Source: Gammaproteobacteria bacterium (lineage in GTDB: Bacteria; Pseudomonadota; Gammaproteobacteria; Pseudomonadales; Azotimanducaceae). Taken from it: a stretch of DNA of 64,000 nucleotides. Shown here one piece after another: positions 18,072 to 29,963 of the stretch. The stretch covers positions 1 to 64,000 of the forward strand of contig VXNY01000028.1 in NCBI GenBank assembly GCA_009840305.1, written 5' to 3'. A program made the position numbers and the translations under genes. How positions within the stretch are numbered: position 1 is the stretch's first letter; the number at the start of each line of letters is the position of its first letter. The notes below the pieces were generated by a model. It searched no databases, had not been told where the DNA came from, and saw only the letters and a program-made list of their open reading frames with translations.

Positions 18072-18147
18072 AGGCCAGTAGCTCAATTGGCAGAGCGGCG
18101 GTCTCCAAAACCGCAGGTTGGGGGTTCGATGCCCTCCTGGCCTGCCA
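18072..18147 (+). tRNA. tRNA-Trp (anticodon CCA)
   Basis: 76 nt with encoded CCA end. The acceptor AGGCCAG pairs with CTGGCCT; the loop CTCCAAA carries the CCA anticodon. It lies 59 bp before secE, the common arrangement in gammaproteobacteria. Confidence 0.97.
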
Positions 18148-18206
18148 AACGCTTCTGACGTCCTGAGTTCCGTCAACAGATCATACCGGTGGAGAAATTT
18201 AAGTAG

Positions 18207-18605
18207 GTGGCATTACAAAAAATTAGACACGAGCAAGACGAAGTTAGCATATTAGACCGCATGAAGTGGTGGTTCGTCTACTTGGTAGTCGCTGGTGGAA
18301 TTTTCGGCAATTGGTACTTTGGAAATTCTGATTCCGAATTCTTCATTGCGCCTTTGTGGCGCGCGCTGATTTTGGTTGGAATGGCAGTGGGTTCCGTGGC
18401 GCTATTGCTTACCACCGAACGTGGTCGAAATCTGTGGATTCTCTTCCGAGATGCACGCTCGGAGATTCGTAAGGTAATTTGGCCGACACGACCAGAAACT
18501 CTACAGACTACATGGATCGTTTTGATTTTGATTGTGATTTTTGCACTCATTTTGTGGTTGTTAGACTCTGGTCTTTCGTTCTTGGTGCAAGTGGTTATAG
18601 GTTAA
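18207..18605 (+). CDS. secE: Preprotein translocase subunit SecE
   Basis: 132 aa from a GTG start. The ribosome site is probably the GGAG at 18190. Three hydrophobic segments (about 18-37, 47-70, 105-130) match the three-helix SecE of gammaproteobacteria (E. coli 127 aa). The conserved cytoplasmic amphipathic region with SEIRKVIWPTRPET precedes the last helix, which clamps SecY. Three nucleotides separate it from nusG, the universal secE-nusG pair. Confidence 0.94.
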   Translation: MALQKIRHEQDEVSILDRMKWWFVYLVVAGGIFGNWYFGNSDSEFFIAPLWRALILVGMAVGSVALLLTTERGRNLWILFRDARSEIRKVIWPTRPETLQTTWIVLILIVIFALILWLLDSGLSFLVQVVIG

Positions 18606-18608
18606 TTC

Positions 18609-19178
18609 GTGACTGATCAAACCACCGCGACTGACGCAAGCGAAGGTATCAAATCTTGGTACGTGGTGAACGCGTATTCTGGTTACGAGAAGAAGGTAGC
18701 TGAAGTATTACGTGAACGAATTGAACTTTCCAAACACAAAGACTGCTTCGGTGAAGTGCTCGTACCGTCTGAAGAAGTCGTGGAAATGCGCGCGGGACAG
18801 AAACGCCGTAGCGAACGAAAGTTCTTTCCCGGATACATCCTCGTTCAGATGATGATGAACGAAGACACGTGGCAAATTGTGAACTCAACACCACGTATTA
18901 AAGGCTTCGTCGGAGGTAAGTTTGGGAACCCCACACCCATCTCAGATGTTGAAGCGAACTTCATTTTGGATAGAATAGAACAGGGGAACGACCAAGCTAC
19001 CCCCAAGACGTTGTTTGGGGTAGGGGAGCTTGTACGCATCATTGATGGGCCCTTCGTGGATTTCAACGGTATCGTTGAAGAAGTTAACTATGAGAAGAGT
19101 CGGCTTGTAGTTTCGGTAACAATATTTGGTCGCTCAACCCCGGTTGAGCTGGATTTCTCTCAAGTCGAGAAAGGATAA
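18609..19178 (+). CDS. nusG: Transcription termination/antitermination factor NusG
   Basis: 189 aa from GTG. The N-terminal NGN domain ([16 protein letters not shown] ... FPGYILVQM) binds the RNA polymerase clamp. The C-terminal KOW domain (residues about 135-189, [16 protein letters not shown]) links to Rho or to ribosomal S10. No extra domain. Co-transcribed with secE and followed 70 bp later by rplK. Confidence 0.97.
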   Translation: MTDQTTATDASEGIKSWYVVNAYSGYEKKVAEVLRERIELSKHKDCFGEVLVPSEEVVEMRAGQKRRSERKFFPGYILVQMMMNEDTWQIVNSTPRIKGFVGGKFGNPTPISDVEANFILDRIEQGNDQATPKTLFGVGELVRIIDGPFVDFNGIVEEVNYEKSRLVVSVTIFGRSTPVELDFSQVEKG

Positions 19179-19248
19179 ATTCAAGAACTCTATTAGTGCT
19201 TGTTGCGCGCCTAGCTGGCTCGTAGCTCCTATGGATATGTGAATTTTT

Positions 19249-19680
19249 ATGGCAAAAAAGATTCAAACCTACATCAAGTTACAAGTACCTGCAGGACAGG
19301 CAACGCCGGCACCACCCGTTGGACCCGCGTTGGGGCAGCACGGTATCAATATCGTGGAGTTTACCAAGTCGTTCAACGCCCATACACAGAAGATGGAACC
19401 AGGAGTACCGATACCGTGTACGATTACGGTTTATACGGATCGTAGCTTCACCTACGTAACCAAAAGTCCGCCAGCATCTTTCCTTATTCGAAAAGCCGCA
19501 GGAGTAGAAAAAGGTAGCGGTACTCCCAATACCGAGAAGGTTGGTAAAGTCACGAGAGCTCAATTAGAAGACATCGCGAAGATCAAAGAACCCGATCTTA
19601 CGTCGGCCAGCTTAGATGCTGCCGTAAAGACATTAGCGGGCAGCGCTCGTAGCGCGGGCATCGAAGTGGAGGGTTTGTGA
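19249..19680 (+). CDS. rplK: 50S ribosomal protein L11
   Basis: 143 aa (E. coli 142). Part of the GTPase-associated centre. The N-terminal [19 protein letters not shown] and the RNA-binding C-terminal domain are complete. No Shine-Dalgarno sequence is clear before the ATG. Instead the 70-bp leader can close on itself: AAATTCA at 19177-19183 pairs with TGAATTT at 19240-19246. In relatives L1 represses this operon through its leader; whether that is so here is inference. Confidence 0.97.
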   Translation: MAKKIQTYIKLQVPAGQATPAPPVGPALGQHGINIVEFTKSFNAHTQKMEPGVPIPCTITVYTDRSFTYVTKSPPASFLIRKAAGVEKGSGTPNTEKVGKVTRAQLEDIAKIKEPDLTSASLDAAVKTLAGSARSAGIEVEGL

Positions 19681-20378
19681 TGAGTAAGTTGTCGAAGCGC
19701 AAGAAATTGTTTGCAGAAAAAGTAGATCACAACCGTCGATATGATGTGGAAGAAGCTGTAAAAATCTTAAACGAGATCGCGACCTCAACCAAATTTAAAG
19801 AATCGCTGGAGATCGCGATAAACTTGGGGATTGACCCCCGACGTTCAGACCAACTCGTACGTGGTTCGACGACTCTGCCACATGGGATTGGCAAAACGGT
19901 TAAAGTTGCTGTGTTTGCAGACGGAGACCAGGCAGAGGTGGCTACTGCAGCGGGTGCCGACGTTGTAGGATTAGAAGATCTTGTCGAAAGTTTCAAGAAA
20001 GGTAACTACGACTTTGATGTTGTGCTAGCCACACCCAGTAGTATGCGACTCCTCGGACAATTAGGGCGGATTTTGGGACCTCGGGGATTAATGCCCAATG
20101 CTAAATCCGGTACAGTCTCTAATGACATGGCGGTTGCCGTAAAAAATGCCAAGTCCGGTCAAGTACAGTTTCGTGCAGATCGAGGCGGCGTAATTCACGG
20201 TTGTATCGGTCAGGTCGGTCAAAGCCCTGAACAAGTGAAAGACAACATCGTTGCACTAGTGGACGACCTCAAGCGAGCACGCCCCGCATCGGCCAAAGGA
20301 ACTTACTTTAAGAAAGTCACTCTATCCTCAACGATGGGACCAGGAGTGTTGCTCGAAGAAGCATCGATAGGGTTATAG
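19680..20378 (+). CDS. rplA: 50S ribosomal protein L1
   Basis: 232 aa from ATG 19680, which overlaps the last base of the rplK stop; a GTG one codon earlier is less likely. GGAGGG lies about 9 nt upstream. Forms the L1 stalk and in relatives is the repressor of its own operon. [13 protein letters not shown] and [16 protein letters not shown] identify it. Length agrees with E. coli (234). Confidence 0.97.
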   Translation: MSKLSKRKKLFAEKVDHNRRYDVEEAVKILNEIATSTKFKESLEIAINLGIDPRRSDQLVRGSTTLPHGIGKTVKVAVFADGDQAEVATAAGADVVGLEDLVESFKKGNYDFDVVLATPSSMRLLGQLGRILGPRGLMPNAKSGTVSNDMAVAVKNAKSGQVQFRADRGGVIHGCIGQVGQSPEQVKDNIVALVDDLKRARPASAKGTYFKKVTLSSTMGPGVLLEEASIGL

Positions 20379-20414
20379 CAATCAACTGATATACGGATTG
20401 AATCGAGAATTTAT

Positions 20415-20945
20415 ATGCCCCTAGCCTTTCATGAAAAAGAAGCGATCGTAGCAGCAACTCGAGATAGCGCGATCAACTCTGTATCGACTTTGCTAGCAGA
20501 TTATCGAGGGCTTTCCGTGCAGGAAGCGACGAACTTACGTAAACAGGCTAGGGAACAAGGCGTTCAGCTTCAAGTCGTCCGGAACACGTTAGCGCGTTTA
20601 GCTCTGAAAGATACAGACCACGCATGTTTGGTAGAGAGCATCGACGGTCCTACCATGCTAGCGTTTTCGCCAAATGATCCTGGGGCTGGCGCACGCTTGT
20701 TTAAAGATCTACTAAAGACCGGTACGAATGTTGAAGTTAAAGCAATCTCGGTAGCTGGGACACTCTGTTCCAGTGAGCAATTGGATGCAGTTGCGTCCTT
20801 ACCCTCGCGTGAGGAAGCTCTTGCCCAACTGATGTCTGTCATGCTTGGACCGATCACCAAATTAGCACAGGTACTTCATGCAGTACCTAGCAAGCTTGTG
20901 CGAACCTTGGATGCCATTCGAGAACAGAAATCAATCGGTGCCTAG
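20415..20945 (+). CDS. rplJ: 50S ribosomal protein L10
   Basis: 176 aa, about ten longer than E. coli L10, mostly in the C-terminal part that binds L7/L12 dimers. LLADYRGLSVQEATNLRKQAREQ and VVRNTLARLA are typical. Only 36 bp separate it from rplA, leaving little room for the long L10 leader known in E. coli. Confidence 0.96.
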   Translation: MPLAFHEKEAIVAATRDSAINSVSTLLADYRGLSVQEATNLRKQAREQGVQLQVVRNTLARLALKDTDHACLVESIDGPTMLAFSPNDPGAGARLFKDLLKTGTNVEVKAISVAGTLCSSEQLDAVASLPSREEALAQLMSVMLGPITKLAQVLHAVPSKLVRTLDAIREQKSIGA

Positions 20946-20995
20946 CACCATTTACCCTAATTTTCTACTGCGATTAATCAAGGAGAACCAATCGT

Positions 20996-21379
20996 ATGAG
21001 TCTTAGCAGAGACGAAATACTTGATGCAATTGCTGACATGTCGGTGATGGAAGTCGTCGAGCTTGTCAGCGCGATGGAAGAAAAATTTGGTGTTACCGCG
21101 GCCGCGGCGGTAGCAGCTGCACCCGTAGCAGCCACTGTCGACAGCGGTACAGCAGAAGCAGATGAACAAACTGAATTCGATGTGAAGCTCGTCGCGACTC
21201 CGGAAAAACGAGTTGCATTGATTAAAGTCATCCGCGAAATCACTGGACTTGGGCTGAAGGAAGCTAAGACCTTAGTAGATGAAGCTCCTTGTACCGTGAA
21301 GGAACAAGTTAGCAAAGACGAAGCACAAGAAATCAAGACGAAGCTTGAAGACGCCGGCGCAACGGTCGAGTTCAAGTAA
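20996..21379 (+). CDS. rplL: 50S ribosomal protein L7/L12
   Basis: 127 aa with an N-terminal dimerisation domain, an Ala/Val-rich hinge (residues about 36-50) and a C-terminal factor-binding domain with [22 protein letters not shown]. The hinge and following acidic part are slightly longer than in E. coli (121). AAGGAGAACC gives a good ribosome site. The next gene, rpoB, is separated by 112 bp holding a terminator-like hairpin. Confidence 0.96.
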   Translation: MSLSRDEILDAIADMSVMEVVELVSAMEEKFGVTAAAAVAAAPVAATVDSGTAEADEQTEFDVKLVATPEKRVALIKVIREITGLGLKEAKTLVDEAPCTVKEQVSKDEAQEIKTKLEDAGATVEFK

Positions 21380-21445
21380 ACCAAGTCGTCAAACTTCTAC
21401 ATTCAATACTCCTGAACCTAGAACGTACCTCGCGTTCTTTTGCCT

Positions 21446-21477
21446 GTAATCCGGCCAATGCCGGATTACGCATTTTT
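21446..21477 (+). terminator. Hairpin with T-run before rpoB (probable attenuator)
   Basis: GTAATCCGGC (21446-21455) pairs perfectly with GCCGGATTAC (21460-21469) across a 4-nt CAAT loop, then GCA and TTTTT. It has all the marks of an intrinsic terminator but lies inside the rplL-rpoB operon, 14 bp before the rpoB start. In E. coli an attenuator in the same gap lowers rpoBC expression relative to rplJL, so partial termination is the likely role. Confidence 0.8.
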
Positions 21478-21491
21478 CTGAGGAACAATTA

Positions 21492-24400
21492 ATGGCATAT
21501 TCCTTTACGGAAAAAAAGCGTATTCGAAAAGACTTTAGTCGCCTCTCGGTACCTGTCGAGTTACAGAATCTACTGGAAATTCAGACCAAGTCGTACGCGA
21601 AATTTTTGCAAAAAGACATAGACCCCGCAGAGCGCGAGGAGATCGGTCTACACGGCGCTTTCAGCTCGGTTTTCCCTATGGAAAACAACGCCCAGACCGC
21701 ATATCTAAACTACGTGTCTTACCGCTTGGAAGATCCTCACTTTGATGTCGAGGATTGCATTTCACGAGGCGCGACGTACGCCGCTCCAATGCACATGACA
21801 GTCCGGTTGATTCTCTATAGCCGCGAGACCGGAAAAGTGAAATCAGCAACCGATCAAGAGGTGTTTGTCGGTGAGATTCCCCTCATGACACCGAGTGGCA
21901 GCTTCATTATTAATGGTACCGAACGTGTCGTCGTGTCCCAACTCCATCGTTCGCCTGGAGTGTTGTTTAGCCATGATAAAGGTAAGAGTCACGCATCTGG
22001 CCGGTTGCTTTATCACGCCCGCGTCATTCCGTATCGTGGGTCTTGGCTAGATTTCGAGTTTGGGTACGAGTCCAAGGAACAGAAAGAGTACTTATACGTC
22101 CGGATTGACCGGCGAAAGAAACTTCCAGTCACCCAGTTTTTACGTGCTCTCTACTATGTTGATGGAGTGGAATACTCGGACGAGAAAATTCTGAGCTTAT
22201 TCTTTGATTTCAACCACTACACGATTCGGCGAAACGGGCTCATATCTTGGAACTGCGAACCAGACCGACTGATTGGTTCTCGAGCAAGTTTTGACATCGT
22301 CATTGAGGATCAGATTCTTGCGAAGGCAGGTGATCTAATCACTCAACGCCATGTCCGGCAACTGCGGAATTCGAACATCAAAAAAATGGAAGTTCCGCGC
22401 CAATTTCTCATCGATCAAACGGTCGCGAAAACGATCGAGGATCCAGAGACGGGAGAAATTATCGTTCTCTGCAATACTCAACTAACTGAAGAAACGATCG
22501 ACCGCATTATTTCTAGTGGGGTCAAGAAACTTGAGACGATCTATACCAATGACTTAGATCAAGGCTCCTTTATTTCTGACACGTTACGAAAGGATCCAAC
22601 GGACAGCAAAATCAGGTCGGTTTACGAAATATATAGTGTCATGCGCCCTGGCGAACCGGTGACTGAAGACGCAGCAATATCGCTATTTCGCAAACTGTTT
22701 TTTGAAGACGAACGATACGACATGTCCAAAGTTGGTCGCATGAAATTTAACAAGCGCTTGCAATCGGACGCGAACGCTGATTGTCATTTTCTCACGACCG
22801 ACGACGTAATTCGCGTACTCAAAACATTGATTGACGTACGTAATGGGCGCGGTTTTGTCGATGATGTTGATAACTTAGGTAATCGTCGCGTGCGATCCGT
22901 CGGTGAAATGGCTGAAAACCAGTTTCGCGTTGGTTTAGTACGGGTCGAACGCTCAGTAAAAGATCGACTGTCTCTAGCAGATAGCGAAGGTTTAATGCCG
23001 CAAGACATCATCAATCCCAAACCGATTGCCGCGGCAATTAGGGAGTTCTTCGGTTCCCACCAGCTGTCGCAAATCATGGATCACAACAATCCATTATCGG
23101 AAGTGACAAACAAGCGGCGAGTTTCCGCACTTGGCCCAGGTGGTTTGACTAGGGAACACGCTGGTTTTGAAGTGCGCGACGTGCATCCGACTCATTACGG
23201 TCGTGTCTGTCCTATCGAAACACCCGAAGGACCGACCATCGGTTTGATTAACTCGATTGCCACTTATGCAAAGATCAACGATTATGGGTTTATTGAGACA
23301 CCTTACCGAAAGGTTAAGAATGGAAAAGTAACGAAGACCATCGAATACCTCTCCGCGATTGATGAAAGTGAATACAGGATCGCGCAGGCGAGTTCTCAGG
23401 TCGACAAACAAGGGAAGTTCGTTGATGAGTACGTCGATGTGCGCTATGACAACGAATTCATTAAAGCACAGCCTCAGGATGTGCAATTCATGGATGTGTC
23501 CCCAAAACAAATCGTTTCAATTTCCGCGGCGCTGATTCCATTCTTAGAACACGACGAAGCCAATCGAGGTTTGATGGGTTCGAATATGCAACGCCAAGCA
23601 GTACCCACTATTCGCACTGAAGCACCGTTGGTCGGCACAGGTGTGGAACGACAACTAGCGCGCGATTCGGGTGCTTGCATATATGCAAAACGCGCTGGAG
23701 TTGTGGAGCTCGTTGATGCGCGCCGAATTGTAGTCCGCGCGACATCGACGAAACGAACCGATTCGAACGACGGTGGGATTGATATTTACAACCTCATGAA
23801 GTTCACTCGTTCCAACCAAGACACATGTATCAACCAAAGACCAATAGTGAAACCTAAGGATCGAGTACAAACTGGTGATGTACTTGCTGACGGTCCGGCA
23901 ATTGACGCTGGCGAACTAGCACTCGGGCAAAACATGCGGATCGCATTCATGGTTTGGAACGGATACAACTATGAAGATTCCATACTTATATCGGAGCGCA
24001 TAGTACGGGAAGACCGGTTTACGAGCGTCCATATCAAAGTATTAGAGTGTTCAGCACTCGAAACCAAGATTGGTCCAGAGGAAATTACTGCTGACATTCC
24101 CAACATCAGTCCTTCCGCACTCAACAAACTCGACGAATCAGGTATCGTCCATATCGGCGCGGAAGTTCAAACCGGGGATATTCTGGTTGGGAAAGTAACT
24201 CCCAAAGGCGAAACTCAACTAACACCCGAAGAAAAACTTTTACGCGCTATATTTGGCGAGAAAGCACACGATGTCAAAGACACTTCACTTAGAGTTAAGT
24301 CCGACGTACAAGGTACCGTAGTGGATGTCAGAGTCTTTACTCGGGACGGTATGCAAAAGGATGCTCGGGCACGAGCGATCGACGAGGATGAGTTACTTGC

Positions 24401-25595
24401 AATTGAACAAGACTTAAACGATCAATATCGTATATTTGAGAACGCGACCTTAGAGAAGTTAGTTCAAACCGTAAATGGCTCTATCGCTGTACAAGCCCCA
24501 GGACTGGATGCGGATAGCAAATTGACATCTGCTTACTTACGTTCCTTGGAGCTCAACGAGTGGCGGAAGTTGCGCGTTGCCGACGACAAGGTCAATCGTC
24601 AAATCGAAGCAGCGATGCGTTTGTTAGATCAACGGCAACAACAACGCGACGAAGAGTTCAAACGCAAAAAAGAAAAACTTGAACGACCCGATGAGTTACC
24701 CCCTGGTGTCATCAAGTACGTGCGAGTCTATGTCGCGACTAAACGCCGGATTCAACCGGGCGACAAGATGGCTGGACGACATGGTAATAAAGGCGTGATC
24801 TCTGTGGTTATGCCGGTAGAAGACATGCCCTACGACGAGAATGGCGAACCGGTTGACATCGTCTTAAATCCGCTTGGCGTGCCCTCTCGTATGAATATTG
24901 GTCAGGTACTTGAAACACACTTAGGCTGGGCGGTCAAAGGGATCGGCGACCAACTCGACGCGCTGTTGCAACAACAAGCCAAAGTTGAAGAAATTCGTCA
25001 ATTTTTGCACTCGGTTTATGACAAAATGGATGGCAAGCCGATCGACTTTGATTCGCTGTCAAACACGGAAATTGTTGCTCTCGCACAGGATTACCGTAGA
25101 GGTATTCCCGTGGCGACTCCGGTTTTCGACGGGGCTCGAGAGAGGGATATCAAACAACTTCTTCAACTAGCCGGACTGCCGGAAACAGGTCAGGCTTACT
25201 TGTACGATGGTCGTACGGGAAGACGATTCGATCGACCAATTACCGTCGGGTATATGTACATGCTAAAACTCAATCACTTAGTCGATGAGAAAATGCATGC
25301 CAGATCTACAGGTTCCTACGCGTTGGTCACGCAACAACCTCTCGGTGGCAAGGCGCAACAAGGAGGTCAACGTTTCGGCGAAATGGAAGTGTGGGCGCTC
25401 GAAGCCTACGGTGCAGCTTACACGCTTCAGGAAATTTTGACCGTCAAGTCCGACGACGTTGAAGGCCGTGGCAAGATATTCAAAAACATTATTGATGGCG
25501 ATTTTCGTATTGAGCCGGGTATGCCGGAATCATTCAACGTGTTGGCTCGTGAAGTGAAGTCACTCGCTATCGATTTATCACTGCAATCGGAATAA
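21492..25595 (+). CDS. rpoB: DNA-directed RNA polymerase subunit beta
   Basis: 1367 aa (E. coli 1342). The subunit is complete, from the N-terminal protrusion to the C-terminal clamp connector ([21 protein letters not shown]). The rifamycin pocket (residues about 519-560) differs from E. coli at several contact positions: His for S509, Ile for F514, His for Q517, Asn for H526 and His for R540 in E. coli numbering (offset +14 here). The nearby [19 protein letters not shown] is intact, with Thr for Asn in PEGPNIGL. A ribosome site TGAGGA lies about 7 nt before the ATG, immediately after the hairpin. 11 bp separate it from rpoC. Confidence 0.98.
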   Translation: MAYSFTEKKRIRKDFSRLSVPVELQNLLEIQTKSYAKFLQKDIDPAEREEIGLHGAFSSVFPMENNAQTAYLNYVSYRLEDPHFDVEDCISRGATYAAPMHMTVRLILYSRETGKVKSATDQEVFVGEIPLMTPSGSFIINGTERVVVSQLHRSPGVLFSHDKGKSHASGRLLYHARVIPYRGSWLDFEFGYESKEQKEYLYVRIDRRKKLPVTQFLRALYYVDGVEYSDEKILSLFFDFNHYTIRRNGLISWNCEPDRLIGSRASFDIVIEDQILAKAGDLITQRHVRQLRNSNIKKMEVPRQFLIDQTVAKTIEDPETGEIIVLCNTQLTEETIDRIISSGVKKLETIYTNDLDQGSFISDTLRKDPTDSKIRSVYEIYSVMRPGEPVTEDAAISLFRKLFFEDERYDMSKVGRMKFNKRLQSDANADCHFLTTDDVIRVLKTLIDVRNGRGFVDDVDNLGNRRVRSVGEMAENQFRVGLVRVERSVKDRLSLADSEGLMPQDIINPKPIAAAIREFFGSHQLSQIMDHNNPLSEVTNKRRVSALGPGGLTREHAGFEVRDVHPTHYGRVCPIETPEGPTIGLINSIATYAKINDYGFIETPYRKVKNGKVTKTIEYLSAIDESEYRIAQASSQVDKQGKFVDEYVDVRYDNEFIKAQPQDVQFMDVSPKQIVSISAALIPFLEHDEANRGLMGSNMQRQAVPTIRTEAPLVGTGVERQLARDSGACIYAKRAGVVELVDARRIVVRATSTKRTDSNDGGIDIYNLMKFTRSNQDTCINQRPIVKPKDRVQTGDVLADGPAIDAGELALGQNMRIAFMVWNGYNYEDSILISERIVREDRFTSVHIKVLECSALETKIGPEEITADIPNISPSALNKLDESGIVHIGAEVQTGDILVGKVTPKGETQLTPEEKLLRAIFGEKAHDVKDTSLRVKSDVQGTVVDVRVFTRDGMQKDARARAIDEDELLAIEQDLNDQYRIFENATLEKLVQTVNGSIAVQAPGLDADSKLTSAYLRSLELNEWRKLRVADDKVNRQIEAAMRLLDQRQQQRDEEFKRKKEKLERPDELPPGVIKYVRVYVATKRRIQPGDKMAGRHGNKGVISVVMPVEDMPYDENGEPVDIVLNPLGVPSRMNIGQVLETHLGWAVKGIGDQLDALLQQQAKVEEIRQFLHSVYDKMDGKPIDFDSLSNTEIVALAQDYRRGIPVATPVFDGARERDIKQLLQLAGLPETGQAYLYDGRTGRRFDRPITVGYMYMLKLNHLVDEKMHARSTGSYALVTQQPLGGKAQQGGQRFGEMEVWALEAYGAAYTLQEILTVKSDDVEGRGKIFKNIIDGDFRIEPGMPESFNVLAREVKSLAIDLSLQSE

Positions 25596-25606
25596 GGAGA
25601 CGTACA

Positions 25607-28600
25607 TTGGTAGATTTTTTTAATCCCCCGAGAAGAACACAATCCGTCGATGAATTTGACTCCGTAAAGATTGCGTTAGCGTCCCCGGACCTAGTTCGGG
25701 CTTGGTCTTTCGGTGAGGTACGAAAGCCTGAAACTATCAACTATCGAACTCTAAAACCCGAACGCGATGGTTTATTCTGCGCCAAGATATTCGGGCCGAT
25801 GAAGGACAACGAGTGCTTGTGCGGGAAATATAAACGTATGAAGCATCGAGGCGTGATCTGTGAAAAGTGTGGCGTCGAGGTCACCACTAAGAAAGTTCGC
25901 CGCGAACGTATGGGACACATTGAACTTGCGGCTCCTGTCGCCCACATTTGGTTCTTGAAATCACTACCTTCGCGGATTGGATTGATGCTGGACATTACTC
26001 TTCGAGAGATTGAACGGGTGCTACATTTCGATTCATATATCGTGATCGATCCGTTGATGACGGATCTGCAGGCCGGAACGTTACTCACTGAGGAAGAGCA
26101 TGAAGAAGCGGTTGAACGCTATGGCAACGGTGAGTTCATTGCCAAGATGGGTGCGGAAGGAATCCTTGAACTACTGGACAGTATCGATTTAAAGCAGAAA
26201 GCAGCAGAACTGAGAGAAGAGATCGACAGTACAACTTCCGAAGCAAAAATCAAGAAGTTGTCAAAACGCCTCAAGCTCATGGAAGCATTTATGAACTCTG
26301 GTAACAAACCCGGTTGGATGATTCTGCGAACACTACCGGTGTTACCACCAGACTTACGACCATTGGTTCCCATGGAGGGCGGTCGTTTTGCCACTTCCGA
26401 TCTCAATGATCTTTATCGGCGCGTGATTAACCGCAACAACAGGCTTGAGAAATTACTAGAACTGAGCGCTCCGGAAATCATTATTCGGAACGAGAAACGA
26501 ATGCTCCAAGAAGCGGTCGATGCACTGCTTGACAACGGTCGTAGAGGCCGAGCAATCTTAGGTACTAACAAGCGTCAACTGAAGTCATTGTCGGACATGA
26601 TTAAGGGTAAACAGGGTAGATTCCGCCAAAACTTACTCGGTAAGCGTGTCGACTTTTCAGGTCGCTCGGTAATTGTGGTCGGACCAGAACTCAAACTACA
26701 CGAGTGCGGGTTGCCTAAGAAGATGGCTTTAGAACTGTTTCGACCCTTCGTTTTGGGTGAGCTGCAACGGCGTGAACTGGCAGATAGTATCAAACAAGCC
26801 AAAGCTTTAATTGAGGAAGAACGTGCTCAGGTCTGGGATGTGCTTGCAGATGTCATTCGCGAGCATCCGGTGTTGCTCAATCGAGCTCCAACACTCCATC
26901 GACTAGGAATTCAAGCTTTTGAACCGAAGCTCATTGAAGGTAAAGCGATTCAGCTACATCCTTTAGTGTGTGTCGCGTTTAACGCTGATTTCGATGGCGA
27001 TCAAATGGCAGTCCATGTACCACTAACAATCGAAGCACAGCTTGAGTCTCGAGCACTAATGATGTCGACAAACAACATTTTGTCGCCTGCCAGTGGTGAA
27101 CCTATCATCGTACCGAACCAAGATGTCGTTTTAGGCCTGTATTACCTTACTCGGGACCGAATTAACGGTAAAGGTGAGGGTATGATTTTTGCAGATACGC
27201 AAGAAGTTGAACGAGCATACTACAACGAACAGGTAGACTTGCATGCCAAAGTGAAGGTTCGCCTCACGGAGGAGCAAGCTGGTGGTGAACTTCACACTCA
27301 TATTGTTGACACCACTGTAGGACGTTCACTGCTCGCAGACATCTTACCTGCTGGGCTAAGTTTCAAGCACGTGAATAGAGTTTTAAAGCGCGGCGAGATT
27401 TCTGACTTGGTAGACATTTGTTATCGCCGAGTGGGACTAAAAGAAACAGTAGTCTTCGCGGATCAGCTCATGTATGCTGGTTTTAAGTACTCCACTTATG
27501 CCGGTTGTTCAATCGGAGTCGGAGATTTAGTTGTGCCTGACGCTAAGGAAGGGATTGTCAACGCCGCGCGGGAACAAATCGAAGATCTCGAGAGGCAATT
27601 TCAAGACAATCTATTGTCGCCCACAGAAAAGTACAACAAGGCCGTTGACATTTGGACGCGCGCGAGTGATCAAATTGCGGCGAAGATGTTGGACGGCATC
27701 TCCAAAGAGAAAGTACCCAATCGCGAAGGTGAATTGGAGGAGCAAGACTCGTTCAACTCCATTTTTGTCTATGCGGATTCAAAGGCACGCGGTTCCCCAG
27801 CGCAGATCAGACAATTAGCCGGGATGCGTGGACTAATGGCGCGACCGGACGGTACGATTATCGAAACTCCAATAGTTTCAAATTTCAGGGAAGGATTGTC
27901 GGTTAACGAGTACTTTATCTCGACACATGGTTCCCGGAAAGGATTGGCTGATACCGCGTTAAAAACCGCAAATGCTGGCTATCTCACACGCCGGTTGGTT
28001 GACGTTGCGCAAGATTTAGTGATCACAGAACAAGATTGTGGTACCTCTGACGGTCTGCGCATCACAGCAAAAATTGAGGGTGGTGAAGTCGTGGAACCAC
28101 TCTCTGAGCGTGTACTCGGACGGATTGTCGCGAAACCGGTCCATGACACTCATACAGGAGAGGAAGCGATCGCTGTCGGCACTATGATTGACGAGGATTG
28201 GGTGCAACGAGTGGAAGACATGGGTTTTGATGAGATCTATGTTCGCTCGCCAATCACTTGCGCGACCAAATTTGGTCTCTGTGCGCGTTGTTACGGACGA
28301 GATCTTGCTCGAGGACATCTGGTGAATGTTGGCGAAGCAGTCGGAGTAATCGCGGCTCAGTCGATCGGTGAGCCTGGCACTCAGCTAACGCTTCGCACTT
28401 TCCACATTGGTGGCGCAGCTTCCCGCGCGACTGCGGACGACAGTGTCCAAGTGGAACATGGCGGGTTGTTGCGTTTTCAAAACATCAACACTGTCCGCAA
28501 CCCGGATGGTCATCTGGTTGTCGTATCTCGTTCCGGAAAAATCATGATTTTTGACGAACGGGGTCGAGAGCGTGAACGTTATTCGGTACCTTATGGTGCA

Positions 28601-29851
28601 ACGTTAGCGGCCGAAGAAGGTGATAACGTAATTGCAGGACAGATTGTCGCTAAATGGGACCCACACTACCACTTGATCATTTCTGAACAAGAAGGGATAG
28701 TGCACTTTGTCGATATGGAAGAAGGACGCTCGGTTCGTACCCAAACAGATGAAGAGACCGGATTGACCATATTGAGCGTTATACCGGATTCCGAACGGCC
28801 TGAAGTAGGAATGGCACTTCGACCTGGAATCCAGCTTTATCGTCCGTCGCGGGATGGTAAAAAGATCCATCCTGACGAAGAAGTACTCGTCAACTACAGC
28901 TTGCCTGCGGGCGCTAACGTACTAGTCGAAGCTGGAGCAAAAGTTCATATTGGTGCTGTGATCGCCAAAGCTCCACAAGAGAGTTCGAAAACAATTGATA
29001 TTGTCGGTGGTTTACCAAGAGTTATTGAACTCTTTGAGGCACGCAAACCCAAAGAAAGCGCTGTTATGGCAGAAGCAACGGGGGTCGTTAGCTTCGGACG
29101 TGAAACTCTAACGAAGATTCGATTGACGATAACGCCGCATCAAACTGATCCGGAGGAAGAGGTCGAACCAGTTGAAACTCTCATTCCAAAGACGAGGAAC
29201 ATATCGGTGTTCGCTGGCGAACACGTTCAACAGGGCGAGATTATCTGTGATGGTGCTGTTGACCCCCACGACATCCTGCGTTTACGAGGTGTCGCCGAGT
29301 TATCGGAGTACATCATCAGCGGGATTCAAGACGTGTATCGACTGCAGGGCGTTCCGATAAACGACAAACACATTGAGGTCATTGTGCGACAAATGTTGCG
29401 TAAAGTGGAGATTGAGAGTAGTGGAGAGTCTCGTTTTGTCCGAGGTGAACAAGTAGATTTTTCTGAGCTACGAGAAGAACTCGACAATCTAAGTGCTGAA
29501 GGGAAGCAATTGCCGGAATTTCGTCGCGTGTTATTGGGTATTACTCGTGGTTCGCTGGCTACGGACTCGTTTATCTCAGCTGCTTCTTTCCAGGAAACCA
29601 CTCGCGTGTTGACTGAAGCTTCAGTAACTGGCAAGGTTGACCGCCTTCGTGGTTTGAAAGAGAACGTCGTGGTCGGTAGACTTATTCCTGCTGGTACTGG
29701 TCTTGAGTATCACCGTCGACGCAAGCAACGTAGGCGCGAAGAAGTGATCATTCAAGAAGGCCGAAATCGCAAAGATTCAGTGGAAGAGATTGAACGATCG
29801 CTCGCGGAAATGCTCGCTGAGCAAGATACTACTGAGGAGCCTTCGGAATAA
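25607..29851 (+). CDS. rpoC: DNA-directed RNA polymerase subunit beta'
   Basis: 1414 aa (E. coli 1407), with a TTG start supported by GGAG 7 nt upstream and by the family N-terminus. The first zinc site C70, C72 and the following CEKC match E. coli spacing. The catalytic [10 protein letters not shown] at residues 459-465 provides the three Mg-binding aspartates (461, 463, 465). The second zinc site ([15 protein letters not shown]) and trigger loop region ([13 protein letters not shown]) are complete. A 112-bp gap follows before rpsL. Confidence 0.98.
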   Translation: MVDFFNPPRRTQSVDEFDSVKIALASPDLVRAWSFGEVRKPETINYRTLKPERDGLFCAKIFGPMKDNECLCGKYKRMKHRGVICEKCGVEVTTKKVRRERMGHIELAAPVAHIWFLKSLPSRIGLMLDITLREIERVLHFDSYIVIDPLMTDLQAGTLLTEEEHEEAVERYGNGEFIAKMGAEGILELLDSIDLKQKAAELREEIDSTTSEAKIKKLSKRLKLMEAFMNSGNKPGWMILRTLPVLPPDLRPLVPMEGGRFATSDLNDLYRRVINRNNRLEKLLELSAPEIIIRNEKRMLQEAVDALLDNGRRGRAILGTNKRQLKSLSDMIKGKQGRFRQNLLGKRVDFSGRSVIVVGPELKLHECGLPKKMALELFRPFVLGELQRRELADSIKQAKALIEEERAQVWDVLADVIREHPVLLNRAPTLHRLGIQAFEPKLIEGKAIQLHPLVCVAFNADFDGDQMAVHVPLTIEAQLESRALMMSTNNILSPASGEPIIVPNQDVVLGLYYLTRDRINGKGEGMIFADTQEVERAYYNEQVDLHAKVKVRLTEEQAGGELHTHIVDTTVGRSLLADILPAGLSFKHVNRVLKRGEISDLVDICYRRVGLKETVVFADQLMYAGFKYSTYAGCSIGVGDLVVPDAKEGIVNAAREQIEDLERQFQDNLLSPTEKYNKAVDIWTRASDQIAAKMLDGISKEKVPNREGELEEQDSFNSIFVYADSKARGSPAQIRQLAGMRGLMARPDGTIIETPIVSNFREGLSVNEYFISTHGSRKGLADTALKTANAGYLTRRLVDVAQDLVITEQDCGTSDGLRITAKIEGGEVVEPLSERVLGRIVAKPVHDTHTGEEAIAVGTMIDEDWVQRVEDMGFDEIYVRSPITCATKFGLCARCYGRDLARGHLVNVGEAVGVIAAQSIGEPGTQLTLRTFHIGGAASRATADDSVQVEHGGLLRFQNINTVRNPDGHLVVVSRSGKIMIFDERGRERERYSVPYGATLAAEEGDNVIAGQIVAKWDPHYHLIISEQEGIVHFVDMEEGRSVRTQTDEETGLTILSVIPDSERPEVGMALRPGIQLYRPSRDGKKIHPDEEVLVNYSLPAGANVLVEAGAKVHIGAVIAKAPQESSKTIDIVGGLPRVIELFEARKPKESAVMAEATGVVSFGRETLTKIRLTITPHQTDPEEEVEPVETLIPKTRNISVFAGEHVQQGEIICDGAVDPHDILRLRGVAELSEYIISGIQDVYRLQGVPINDKHIEVIVRQMLRKVEIESSGESRFVRGEQVDFSELREELDNLSAEGKQLPEFRRVLLGITRGSLATDSFISAASFQETTRVLTEASVTGKVDRLRGLKENVVVGRLIPAGTGLEYHRRRKQRRREEVIIQEGRNRKDSVEEIERSLAEMLAEQDTTEEPSE

Positions 29852-29963
29852 AACATCAAAAATTCAAGAGAATCTCTAAAATACCGTGCTCAAAACGCAA
29901 GTGTCCAATGAGTCACTACGCGCTCGACGAGTCTCGTAACCTGATATTGGAGGAAATGTAAAC

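Noticed and set aside
17903..18166. ORFs of 87 and 61 codons across the tRNA-Thr to tRNA-Trp interval
   Set aside because: They read through the tRNA genes and do not resemble tuf, so they are not remnants of the missing gene.
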